From DAOSXA01 sp964526835 (GTDB lineage: Bacteria; Zixibacteria; MSB-5A5; GN15; FEB-12), in contig CAZGMK010000012.1 of the NCBI GenBank assembly GCA_964526835.1, positions 16,771 to 80,770 of the forward strand: a stretch of DNA of 64,000 nt, in the 5' to 3' direction. The notes beneath the pieces are model-generated. The model had not been told where the DNA came from, did no database searches, and was given only the letters and a program-made list of their open reading frames with translations. Positions 25,395 to 33,244 of this stretch are shown piece after piece (the first letter of the stretch is position 1; each line of letters opens with the position of its first letter). A program made the position numbers and the translations under genes.

Positions 25395-27263
25395 ATGCGA
25401 AGAGTGACCGTTTTTAAGTCCATTCTCTGGGCCATACTGGGGATGGGTATCGCCTCCGGCATCACCCGCATGCTCTTCGGCCTGGGGGCCATCACCAACC
25501 AGAGCGATGCTACTCCCTGGGGTATCTGGAAGGGCATGAACGTCATCCCCGGCATCGCACTGGCCGCCGGCGGGTTCGTCATAACGGCCCTCATATATAT
25601 TATGCGACGCGAGGACCTGCACCGTTACGCCAAGGTCTCGGTACTGATGGCTTTCCTGGGCTACCTGTCGGCTGCGACCGCGCTCGTCGTCGAACTGGGC
25701 CTTCCGTGGATGGTTTGGCACCCGATCATATACTGGCAGCATCATTCGGCGCTCTTCGAAGTATCGTGGTGCGTCATGCTCTACCTGCTGGTGCTGTTTC
25801 TCGAATTCATACCTACGCCGCTCGAAGACACGGGACGACTGGCGCGCCTGAGACGGTTCCTCACGAAGTACAGGATCGTGCTGGTCTTCCTGGGGATCAT
25901 GATCTCGACGCTTCACCAATCGTCCCTGGGTACTCTCTTCCTGATTACTCCGGAGAAGCTGCATCCGCTCTGGTATTCGAGCCTGCTGCCGATTCTGTTC
26001 TTCGTGTCCGCCGTGGCCGTTGGACCCCTGATGCTGACCGCAGGCGTGCTAACTATTTCGAATCTCTATCGAAAGCCGGTTGAGATCGACAAGCTCGCCA
26101 AACTCGGCCTCTTCTCGCTCGGGGTTCTGGTTGTCTATGGACTGACCAGATTCATCGACATCATTGCGACCGGCAAAGCGGGAATGATGTTCACTGGCTC
26201 ATGGCAGACACTCGTTTTCTGGATCGAGATCGCCCTGACTCTGGCCCTGCCGATTATCTGCCTCAGCGTGCGGCGGGTGCGATATTCCCAGGCCGGGCTC
26301 TGGGTGGCGTCGCTCTCGGGGGTTATCGGCATCGGCCTGCATCGGGCCAATATTGCCGGGATCATGCTCGTTCGCACCGGGCCGCCATACATTCCCACAA
26401 TATATGAGCTGATGATCAGTTTCGGCATTATATCCGCGGCCATACTGGCTTTCCTGTTCTTCGTGGAACGATTCCGCATGTGGGAGACCAGGTGGGAGAG
26501 CCCACTCGAACGAGCCGAGGCTCCCTCACGATTTGATCGCGCTGCGCAGGTGTGGCTGGGTACGCCACGAATTGCCGGAAGAACGATCTTCTCGCTCGTT
26601 CTGGTCTTTGCCCTGGCCTTCGGGTTCGCGGTTATGCCCGGTAAGCGGATTCGCAGCGAGGGTGTCAAGACAGTCGGCGTTTCTGAGGCTCGCGGCGTCG
26701 ACACCATGTACGTGGACGGCAACACCGACGCCTGGGGTGTGACCTTCCCGCACCAGGCCCATATAGACCGCGAGGGCGCCAAAGAGTCCTGTGTCAAGTG
26801 CCACCACATGAACTATCCGCTCGACGAGGCCACTGGTTGCTACGCCTGTCACAACCTGATGTACTCTACGGGTGACGCTTTTCGACATGATTGGCATGCC
26901 TCTCCCGACGGGGCCAATCTGGCTTGCGCAGAATGTCACTCTCTGGCGCAGCAACGGTCCGCCGCTACGGCGGAGACCTGCGACAAATGCCACAAGGACC
27001 TGATTCCTCCGGGGACTGCAATCAAAGTCGAGCAGTACGCTGCTCCCTCCTATGTCGACGCCATGCACGGTGTCTGCGTCGATTGTCACCGGCGTAGATC
27101 GACTCAGAAAACAGAGTGGAAGAAGCTGTCGCTGTGCCCAACCTGTCATGCTGAGCCTGTGCCGGCGTACTGGCCCGAGGAAATCCGACAGGTGCATCGC
27201 GACACGGTCTTCAATCGCGTGGTCCTGCCGGAGATCGGCAATCCCAAGGAAGGAACCTGGTAG
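25395..27263 (+). CDS. HybB/DsrP-like membrane subunit fused to hexaheme cytochrome c
   Basis: A 622-aa fusion. Residues 1-365 are a polytopic HybB/NrfD-family membrane protein with the family segment STLHQSSLGTLFLI near 171-184. One more helix (398-413) leads to a periplasmic domain holding six CxxCH heme sites (466, 482, 511, 529, 561, 581). In DsrMKJOP the quinone-interacting subunit (P) and the cytochrome c (J) are separate; here they appear joined. The quinone-pool protein could pass electrons straight to its own hemes. It is the last gene of the complex and is followed 5 bp later by a receiver protein. The direction of electron flow cannot be told from sequence. Confidence 0.9.
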   Translation: MRRVTVFKSILWAILGMGIASGITRMLFGLGAITNQSDATPWGIWKGMNVIPGIALAAGGFVITALIYIMRREDLHRYAKVSVLMAFLGYLSAATALVVELGLPWMVWHPIIYWQHHSALFEVSWCVMLYLLVLFLEFIPTPLEDTGRLARLRRFLTKYRIVLVFLGIMISTLHQSSLGTLFLITPEKLHPLWYSSLLPILFFVSAVAVGPLMLTAGVLTISNLYRKPVEIDKLAKLGLFSLGVLVVYGLTRFIDIIATGKAGMMFTGSWQTLVFWIEIALTLALPIICLSVRRVRYSQAGLWVASLSGVIGIGLHRANIAGIMLVRTGPPYIPTIYELMISFGIISAAILAFLFFVERFRMWETRWESPLERAEAPSRFDRAAQVWLGTPRIAGRTIFSLVLVFALAFGFAVMPGKRIRSEGVKTVGVSEARGVDTMYVDGNTDAWGVTFPHQAHIDREGAKESCVKCHHMNYPLDEATGCYACHNLMYSTGDAFRHDWHASPDGANLACAECHSLAQQRSAATAETCDKCHKDLIPPGTAIKVEQYAAPSYVDAMHGVCVDCHRRRSTQKTEWKKLSLCPTCHAEPVPAYWPEEIRQVHRDTVFNRVVLPEIGNPKEGTW

Positions 27264-27268
27264 TAACG

Positions 27269-27697
27269 ATGGCCAAGCGGATTCTGATAGTTGATGATGA
27301 GCCCGACGTGGTGCGCTACCTGAGTTCAGTGCTGGAAAGCCATGATTACGAAGTAGCGACCGCCGACAATTCCGCTGACGCCATGGAGGCGGTTCGCGGG
27401 CACCGCCCCGACCTGATCTGCCTGGATATCATGATGCCGGAGGAATCGGGTCTGTCGCTATACGTCAAGCTGCGTCGTCAAGAGAGAACGCGGCGCATTC
27501 CCGTGATAGTGGTTAGCGGCATGGTCCCGGAGTCGGAATTCGATCTGTACAACTACGTTAACGACACAAGTATCTCGCCGCCGGAGGCGTATGTCGAGAA
27601 GCCGATCGACGTGTCGATCTTCCTCGATACCGTCGCTCGTCTGGCTCAAGGCAGGTCCTCGGATGCGCCGAGCGGCGCCGGAGGCAGGAGACAGTGA
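27269..27697 (+). CDS. Response regulator, receiver domain only
   Basis: A 142-aa single-domain receiver. It has an acidic pocket (VDDEPD), the phospho-acceptor Asp in ICLDIMMPE, and the conserved Lys in VEKPIDV. There is no output domain, so it acts as a phosphorelay intermediate or through protein binding. It follows the membrane complex by 5 bp, and its stop overlaps the GTG of the kinase, so the three are likely one transcript. Confidence 0.9.
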   Translation: MAKRILIVDDEPDVVRYLSSVLESHDYEVATADNSADAMEAVRGHRPDLICLDIMMPEESGLSLYVKLRRQERTRRIPVIVVSGMVPESEFDLYNYVNDTSISPPEAYVEKPIDVSIFLDTVARLAQGRSSDAPSGAGGRRQ

Positions 27698-29157
27698 GCA
27701 AGAACGGCGCCAAAGGCAATCATCGTCCGGCTGAATGGATGTACCGTGGTCTCTTCGATCAGGCACCATTCAACGTCGCCATAATTGATCGCAACTACAA
27801 TATAGTTGCGGCCAATGATCGATTCGGCGACTACTTCGGCAAGTGGCGCAACCAGAAGTGCTACAAGGCTTACAAGAACCTCGATGCTCCCTGCCTGGAG
27901 TGTAAGGCCCAGCTCACCTTCCAGGACGGCAAGACCCGGGTCAGCGACGAGACAGGAGTCGACCATGGTGGCGTCGAAGCTCACTACGTGGTCCATCTGG
28001 CTCCGCTGCGGAAGCGTCGGGATGGCCCTGTCGACCATATCGTCCAGATGTCCCGAGACGTGGTCGAGGCCAGAAACTGGCAGAAAGAGTATCAGCTTCT
28101 GTTTGAACGCGTGCCCTGTTACATCACCGTCATCGACCGGAACTTCAAGATCATTCGCGCCAACGAGAATTTCCGGGAGACCTTCGGCGATGTGCACGGC
28201 CGGCAGTGCTATGAGGTCTACAAGAAGCGCAACACCAAGTGTCCCAATTGCCCGGCGGCGCGGACTTTCAAGGATGGTCAGGTTCACCACTCCGGGCAGG
28301 TTGGAATTAAGAAAGGCGGCGAGAAGGCTCATTACATGCTGACCACCTCTCCTCTTGGACGCGATGTAAGCAATGTTGACCACGTGATTGAGATATCGAC
28401 CGACATCACCGCGACCAAGAAGCTGGAGAAGGAAATCATCGAAGCGGAACGTCTGGCGGCAGTCGGACAAACCGTCGCCGGCCTGGCCCACAGCATCAAG
28501 AACATCCTGATGGGTCTTGAAGGCGGTATGTATGTGGTCAAGCGCGGTCTCAAGAAGGACGACAAGGATATTGTGGATGAGGGCTGGCAAATGCTCGATC
28601 GCAATCTCAGCAAGACGACCTCGCTGGTGCGCGACTTCCTGAGCTTCGCGAAGGGCCGTTTGCCTGAGCTCGAGCCGGTTGATCCAAACAAGCTGGTTAG
28701 GGAGATAGTGGAGCTGTATCGGCCCATTGCCGCCGAGATAGGAGTGGATGTGAAGGCCAAGTACAGTCCGAAGATCCACAAGGCTCCACTGGATCCGCAG
28801 GGTATTCACACCTGCCTGACCAACCTCGTTTCAAATGCAATAGATGCCTGCCGGATGAGCGACAAGAAGGATGGTCGCGTAACGCTGGCGGTCAGCGAGA
28901 CGAAAGCCGGTTTGCGATTTACCGTCAAGGACAACGGCATGGGAATGGATTACGATATCAAGAGCAAGGTGTTTACGACGTTCTTCACAACTAAGGGAGG
29001 GCAGGGCACGGGTTTGGGGCTGCTGACTACCCGTAAGATCGTTAAGGAGCACGGGGGCAAGATAGACGTTACCTCGAAAAAAGGCCAGGGCTCGCAATTC
29101 CGTCTGACTTTTCCCCGCAAGCGGCTGAATATGCTTTTCGAGGAACAAAGCCAGTAG
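27694..29157 (+). CDS. PAS-PAS sensor histidine kinase
   Basis: A 487-aa soluble kinase. Two tandem PAS domains each carry a C-x10-C-x2-C cysteine set (CYKAYKNLDAPCLEC and CYEVYKKRNTKCPNC). A HisKA helix follows with H-box GLAHSIKNILMG, then the HATPase domain with N box NLVSNAIDA, G1 DNGMGMD and G2 GQGTGLGL. There are no membrane segments, so it senses a cytoplasmic signal. GTG start with AGGAGACA upstream, overlapping the preceding receiver stop. It likely phosphorylates one or more of the three receivers next to it. The cysteines suggest a redox or metal cofactor, which is inference. Confidence 0.92.
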   Translation: MSKNGAKGNHRPAEWMYRGLFDQAPFNVAIIDRNYNIVAANDRFGDYFGKWRNQKCYKAYKNLDAPCLECKAQLTFQDGKTRVSDETGVDHGGVEAHYVVHLAPLRKRRDGPVDHIVQMSRDVVEARNWQKEYQLLFERVPCYITVIDRNFKIIRANENFRETFGDVHGRQCYEVYKKRNTKCPNCPAARTFKDGQVHHSGQVGIKKGGEKAHYMLTTSPLGRDVSNVDHVIEISTDITATKKLEKEIIEAERLAAVGQTVAGLAHSIKNILMGLEGGMYVVKRGLKKDDKDIVDEGWQMLDRNLSKTTSLVRDFLSFAKGRLPELEPVDPNKLVREIVELYRPIAAEIGVDVKAKYSPKIHKAPLDPQGIHTCLTNLVSNAIDACRMSDKKDGRVTLAVSETKAGLRFTVKDNGMGMDYDIKSKVFTTFFTTKGGQGTGLGLLTTRKIVKEHGGKIDVTSKKGQGSQFRLTFPRKRLNMLFEEQSQ

Positions 29158-29188
29158 CAAACGAACGATTGCAGACAAAGGAGCAACC

Positions 29189-29710
29189 GTGGCGGATATT
29201 GACAAGAAGACGATTCTGGTGGTTGACGATGAGGACGATGTACGGCGATATCTGTCGATGGCTCTCGAGGACGCCGGATTCGAGATTCTGACCGCATCGG
29301 ACGGCGATGAAGCGCTTGAGATTCTGTCGAATCAAGCGGTCGATCTGATCTCGCTGGATCTGATTATGCCGCGAAAGTCCGGCGTCAAGTTCTACCGCGA
29401 GATACAGAAGAACAAGGCCTGGTCAAGAATTCCGGTCCTCGTGGTAACCGGGCACGCACGGGACGATATGGGAAAAGCGGACCTCAAAGAGCTGACCATG
29501 TCGGGTCCCGGAGTCTATCTGGAGAAGCCGGTGAAACCGGACAACTACGTAGCCGCCGTTAAAAAGCTGATCGGCATGGAGACAACGGCAGAGGAAGATC
29601 GAGCCGCCCACCAGAGTCAGCTACAGAACCAACTGAAAGATATCATCGAAGAGGCCGACCCCGAAACCCTTGAGCGGATCAAGGAGATGCTGGGACGAAG
29701 GAAATCCTGA
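29189..29710 (+). CDS. Response regulator with C-terminal helical tail
   Basis: A 173-aa receiver (VVDDEDD; LISLDLIMPRKSG; LEKPVKP) followed by about 45 residues of charged helix (QNQLKDIIEEADPETLERIKEML), perhaps a docking element. The start is GTG with AAAGGAG six bases upstream. It is second of the receiver group after the PAS-PAS kinase. Confidence 0.88.
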   Translation: MADIDKKTILVVDDEDDVRRYLSMALEDAGFEILTASDGDEALEILSNQAVDLISLDLIMPRKSGVKFYREIQKNKAWSRIPVLVVTGHARDDMGKADLKELTMSGPGVYLEKPVKPDNYVAAVKKLIGMETTAEEDRAAHQSQLQNQLKDIIEEADPETLERIKEMLGRRKS

Positions 29711-29745
29711 CCCCCGCGGATTCGGGGCGCCTGATGGAGGTAGAT

Positions 29746-30114
29746 ATGAGCAAGAGAGTACTTATCGTGGATGACGAACCGGATGTAGTTCGCTTCCTGT
29801 CACAGCTGTTCGAGGATGCCGGGTTCGAGGTCGCAACCGCCGACGATGGTGTCGAAGCCTACGAAATGCTCGAAAAGGTTCACCCGGACCTGGTGACCCT
29901 CGACCTGCAGATGCCCAACGATACCGGCACCGACTTCTATCGAAGAATGCATAGGAAGAGAGACTACAGCGAGATACCGATCATAGTCATCAGTGGCCTG
30001 GCCGGACGTCATCTGGCCATCAGAAAGCCGTACGCGGTTTTCGACAAGCCGATCGACGAGGAAGAGTTGCTGAAGACAGCCCGCAAGGCGGTGGGGCTGC
30101 CGGCGACAGCCTAG
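29746..30114 (+). CDS. Response regulator, receiver domain only
   Basis: A 122-aa single receiver (VDDEPD; VTLDLQMPNDTG; FDKPIDE). ATG 29746 is preferred over an ATG at 29734 because GGAGGT lies just before it. It is close in sequence to the receiver at 27269, which suggests local duplication. It lies 22 bp before the second sigma-54 activator gene. Confidence 0.88.
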   Translation: MSKRVLIVDDEPDVVRFLSQLFEDAGFEVATADDGVEAYEMLEKVHPDLVTLDLQMPNDTGTDFYRRMHRKRDYSEIPIIVISGLAGRHLAIRKPYAVFDKPIDEEELLKTARKAVGLPATA

Positions 30115-30136
30115 CTCGTCGCGAGCAATGGTCTGA

Positions 30137-31516
30137 ATGACTCCGGGAGACTGCAATTTGGCGGCCTCAGACAGCATCACACAGGCTATCCTAGAGAGTA
30201 TCTCGGACGGTGTCTTCACGGTCGACTCGGATTGGCGCATCACGTCGTTCAATCGGGCGGCCGAAGAGGTCACGGGAATCCCCCGCGACGAGGCCATCGG
30301 GTGCCGGTGCTCCGATGTACTGAGGGCCGCCATGTGCCAGACCGACTGCGCCCTCAGACATACTCTGCAGACCGGACAACCGATCATCGGGCGTTCTACC
30401 TTCATTATCGATGCGGAGGGTGCTCGCATTCCCATCAGCGTGTCGACTGCTGTGTTGCGCAACGGCGAAGGTGATGTCATCGGTGGCGCGGAGACATTCC
30501 GCGACTTGAGTGAGGTCGAAGCATTGCGCGACAGGTTGTGTGCCTCCATCCGCGTGGGGGATATGGCAAGCCAGAGTCCCCGCATGCAGAAGATCTTCGA
30601 GGTTCTCCCCGCCGTGGCCGCGAGTCCGAGCACAGTCCTTATCAGCGGCGAGACAGGAACCGGTAAGGAGCTGCTGGCGCGCACTATCCACTCGCTGAGT
30701 CCGCGTGCGGATGGACCATTCATTGCAGTCAACTGCGCCGCCCTTCCGGACAGCCTTCTCGAATCCGAGTTATTCGGCTACAAAGCCGGAGCCTTCACCT
30801 CCGCCAACAGAGACAAGCCCGGCCGCTTTGCCCTGGCTGAAGGCGGGACCATCCTGCTCGATGAAATCGGAGAAATAAGTCCGGCGCTCCAGGTTCGTTT
30901 GCTTCGTGTGCTTCAGGATCATGTCTATGAACCCCTGGGCGCCACCAAATCGGAGACAGCCGATGTGCGCGTCATCGCCGCAACCAACCGAACCTTGAGC
31001 GACCTGATTCGCAAGGGGACTTTCCGTGAGGACTTGTACTATCGCATCAATGTGGTCTCACTGAAGCTGCCGCCGCTGCGTGAGCGCAAGGAGGATATTC
31101 CGTTGATGGTCGATCAGTTCATCGAGCGCTTCAACCGGGTTCAGCATCGATCTGTGACCGGCCCAACGCCCGAGACGATGGCCTTGCTGATGGCCCACGA
31201 CTGGCCCGGAAACGTTCGCGAACTCGAGAATGCCATTGAGCGATCGTTCATACTCTGTGGTGATGGCGACATCCGGATTGAACACCTGCCTGAAGAGCTG
31301 GTCGGACGCCATAGAACCGAGAAATCTCTGGATATCCGCCGCACTCGACATGTCACCGATGCCCAGGCCATTGTAGCCGCCCTGAAGCGCAACAACTATA
31401 ACCGTCTGGCCGCGGCCAAGGAACTGGGCATTCACAAGAGCACGTTGTTTCGCAAGATCAAGAGGCTGGGTATTGACCTGCCGTCGCGCGATGGGCGCTC
31501 CGGGCCTCGTCGGTGA
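30137..31516 (+). CDS. PAS - sigma-54 activator (bEBP), second copy
   Basis: A 459-aa enhancer-binding protein, similar in layout to the one at 20133. The PAS domain has the cysteine set C-x8-C-x3-C (CSDVLRAAMCQTDC). The AAA+ domain has GETGTGKE and ILLDEIGEI, and a sigma-54 loop reading GAFTSA. The C-terminal Fis-type HTH is NRLAAAKELGIHKSTLFRKIKRL. ATG at 30137 has no clear site; TTG at 30158 has GGGAG eight bases upstream and may be the true start. It lies directly upstream of the ORP-like cluster and its -24/-12 promoter, matching the known arrangement in Desulfovibrio, where the orp operons are controlled by a neighbouring sigma-54 regulator. Confidence 0.9.
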   Translation: MTPGDCNLAASDSITQAILESISDGVFTVDSDWRITSFNRAAEEVTGIPRDEAIGCRCSDVLRAAMCQTDCALRHTLQTGQPIIGRSTFIIDAEGARIPISVSTAVLRNGEGDVIGGAETFRDLSEVEALRDRLCASIRVGDMASQSPRMQKIFEVLPAVAASPSTVLISGETGTGKELLARTIHSLSPRADGPFIAVNCAALPDSLLESELFGYKAGAFTSANRDKPGRFALAEGGTILLDEIGEISPALQVRLLRVLQDHVYEPLGATKSETADVRVIAATNRTLSDLIRKGTFREDLYYRINVVSLKLPPLRERKEDIPLMVDQFIERFNRVQHRSVTGPTPETMALLMAHDWPGNVRELENAIERSFILCGDGDIRIEHLPEELVGRHRTEKSLDIRRTRHVTDAQAIVAALKRNNYNRLAAAKELGIHKSTLFRKIKRLGIDLPSRDGRSGPRR

Positions 31517-31569
31517 CAGTCGCACGCAAGAGGTGCAGCGACTCCGGGTGGTCGCATTGCGGCGACTGT
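31516..31569. promoter_or_regulatory. Inverted GTCGC/GCGAC repeats
   Basis: Outer arms ACAGTCGC (31516-31523) and GCGACTGT (31562-31569) are perfect complements. Inner GCGAC and GTCGC copies lie between them. The group lies about 90-140 bp upstream of the -24/-12 element, a normal enhancer distance for a sigma-54 activator. It could equally form an RNA hairpin after the activator stop. Confidence 0.4.
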
Positions 31570-31656
31570 ACGGGTCTAGATGGGAAATGTAACGCTCCTT
31601 GTTATGTTATATGGTGCAATGCTTTACGTATCCCACGCGAAGATTCAAGGAGCCTG

Positions 31657-31672
31657 AGGCACAGCCCTTGCT
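31657..31672 (+). promoter_or_regulatory. Sigma-54 promoter of the ORP-like cluster
   Basis: AGGCACAGCCCTTGCT has GG at 31658-31659 and GC at 31670-31671 with exactly ten bases between. GGCAC and TTGC match the -24/-12 consensus. Predicted transcription start is near 31683, about 30 bases before the first gene. A sigma-54 activator gene is immediately upstream. Confidence 0.8.
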
Positions 31673-31712
31673 TTGACACCGCACATGAATCGAGAAGTCG
31701 AGTAAGCATGTG

Positions 31713-32327
31713 ATGAAGGCAGCCGTTGCAACATGGGATGATCGAGTAGCTCCGGTCTTTGACGTGACCGATGAACTAACCATAATCACCGCTCACGATG
31801 GGCGTGTTGTGGACCGGGTGGTAGCCAAAATCCGAAGTTCGACCCCATCCGCCAAGGCCGCCGGCCTGGCCGCCAGAGAACTTGATGTCCTGATCTGCGG
31901 CGCGATTTCGCGTCCCTTGCTTTCCCTGATAGCAGGACGTGGGATAGAAGTCATCCCGTTTGTCGCCGGAGAGATAGAAAGTGTTATTGCAGCGTGGCTG
32001 GACGGTCGACTGGCTGAGGGACACTACGCCATGCCGGGCTGCCGGGGCTTACGCTGTCGTCATCGACTTCACGGAATGCATCAACTGAACCAGGAGGTAA
32101 TGATGAGAGGACGAGGATCCGGGGGTGGAGCAGGGGGCGGCGGACAAGGTAGAGGCGGCGGACAAGGCCGCGGCGCCGGTCGCGGACAAGGCGGTGGAGG
32201 CGGTCGCCCGGGTCCCGACGGGGAATGCGTCTGCCCGGAATGCGGACATCGATTCCCGCACGAACGGGGTACCCCGTGCACCCGCCGCCAGTGCCCTAAA
32301 TGCGGCGCTAACATGACCAGAGGATAA
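31713..32327 (+). CDS. NifX-like domain fused in frame to Gly-rich zinc-ribbon protein
   Basis: A 204-aa frame. Residues 1-115 are a NifX/ORP-like cofactor-binding domain (AAVATWDDRVAPVFDVTDE). Then come a basic stretch, a Gly/Arg/Gln-rich linker and a zinc ribbon (CVCPECGHRFPHERGTPC...CPKC). In other anaerobes, as I recall, the Gly-rich zinc-ribbon part is a separate small protein. Here an AGGAGG with ATG ATG lies inside the frame at 32092-32105, so it may also be made separately. Start is ATG 31713 or GTG 31710. It is first in the transcript from the sigma-54 promoter. Confidence 0.75.
   Translation: MKAAVATWDDRVAPVFDVTDELTIITAHDGRVVDRVVAKIRSSTPSAKAAGLAARELDVLICGAISRPLLSLIAGRGIEVIPFVAGEIESVIAAWLDGRLAEGHYAMPGCRGLRCRHRLHGMHQLNQEVMMRGRGSGGGAGGGGQGRGGGQGRGAGRGQGGGGGRPGPDGECVCPECGHRFPHERGTPCTRRQCPKCGANMTRG
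32092..32105 (+). promoter_or_regulatory. Internal ribosome-binding site and start
   Basis: AGGAGG at 32092-32097, then ATG at 32100 and ATG at 32103, all within the longer frame. Spacing of five bases to the second ATG is workable. Initiation here would yield a roughly 74-aa Gly-rich zinc-ribbon protein on its own. Confidence 0.6.
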
Positions 32328-32351
32328 ACACGCTTTGAAGGAGGTCTGATT

Positions 32352-32732
32352 ATGCCCGGAGGAGACAGGACCGGCCCCATGGGAATGGGACCGAGAACAG
32401 GACGCGCCGCCGGCTTTTGCGCCGGTTATGATGTGCCCGGATTCGCCAATCCCGCGTACGGATGGGGTGGCGGCATGGGCTGGGGTCGAGGCCGCGGTTA
32501 CGGCGGTGGTTTGGGACGTGGCTTCGGAGGTCGGGGAAGAGGCCGGCGCTTCCGGTACTGGGCGACGGATGTCCCCCCGCGTCAATACTACAGTCGGGCT
32601 GGTGTCGACTATGAGAGGCCTGAGAAGGTCTCCGAGGCCGACGAGTTGCGGCAACACGCGGCTGCGCTTCAGACCGAGTTGGATGCGATCAACCGTCGTC
32701 TGAAGCAGATGGAAGAGGAGAACGCCGAGTAG
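32352..32732 (+). CDS. DUF5320-like Gly/Arg-rich protein with coiled coil
   Basis: A 126-aa protein. The N-terminus MPGGDRTGPMGMGPRTGRAA is the signature of a small family (DUF5320) found beside NifX-like and Mrp-like genes in anaerobes. A Gly/Arg/Trp-rich middle follows, then a short coiled coil (ADELRQHAAALQTELDAINR). GGAGG lies seven to nine bases before the ATG. Function is unknown; the conserved neighbourhood suggests a scaffold or cofactor-handling role for the ORP-like complex. Confidence 0.8.
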   Translation: MPGGDRTGPMGMGPRTGRAAGFCAGYDVPGFANPAYGWGGGMGWGRGRGYGGGLGRGFGGRGRGRRFRYWATDVPPRQYYSRAGVDYERPEKVSEADELRQHAAALQTELDAINRRLKQMEEENAE

Positions 32733-32753
32733 TCGAAACCAATAGCCTGCAAT

Positions 32754-32804
32754 GGTCACCGGCGACCCGGTTATCCATCCAGCTACGGCCGGTCGCCGGT
32801 GGCC
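32754..32804 (+). repeat. Long GC-rich inverted repeat between genes
   Basis: A perfect 11-bp stem CACCGGCGACC / GGTCGCCGGTG (32757-32767 and 32791-32801), extendable to about 14 pairs with a G-T wobble; loop 23 nt. No T run follows, so it is more likely an mRNA processing or stability hairpin than a terminator. It divides the small-protein genes from the next NifX-like gene. Confidence 0.6.
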
Positions 32805-32831
32805 GGCAAATTCCATTCGAAAGGGCAGTTT

Positions 32832-33194
32832 ATGAAGATAGCCTTCACCACCACCGGTGAAACCCTCAATGGCCCGCTGGAACCGCGATTCGGTCGGGCG
32901 CCCCGGTTTCTGGTCTACGACGACGAGAGCAAGGAATTTGAGCTGGTCGATAACCGCCAGAACATGAATGCTGCGCAAGGAGCCGGTATACAGGCAGCTC
33001 AGAACGTCTCCGACAAGGGAGTGCGGTGCCTGGTCACCGGGCATTGCGGGCCGAAAGCTTTCAGAGTCCTGTCGCAGGCGGGTATCAAGGTTTACAACAC
33101 AGACTTGCCGACGGTAGCGGCGGCGCTCGAAGCGCTCGAAGCCGGCCGACTCAAACCGTCAAATTCCCCCGATGTCGAAGGCCACTGGGCCTGA
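32832..33194 (+). CDS. NifX/ORP-like cofactor-binding protein
   Basis: A 120-aa single-domain NifX/NafY-like protein (MKIAFTTTGETLNGPLEPRFGRAPRF...), with the loop TGHCGPKAF that in this family contributes a metal-cluster ligand. It matches the length of the orange protein of Desulfovibrio, which binds a mixed Mo-Cu sulfide cluster. AAGGG six bases before the ATG supports the start. It is followed 50 bp later by the first MinD-like ATPase gene. Confidence 0.85.
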   Translation: MKIAFTTTGETLNGPLEPRFGRAPRFLVYDDESKEFELVDNRQNMNAAQGAGIQAAQNVSDKGVRCLVTGHCGPKAFRVLSQAGIKVYNTDLPTVAAALEALEAGRLKPSNSPDVEGHWA

Positions 33195-33244
33195 TCCGTC
33201 CGCGGTCATTGAATCTGGAACAGGAGAATGGCAGCGAGTCCATC

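Noticed and set aside
22474..27263. Full dissimilatory sulfite reduction locus
   Set aside because: Only the DsrMKJOP-like membrane complex is seen; dsrAB, dsrC and dsrD are absent from the window.
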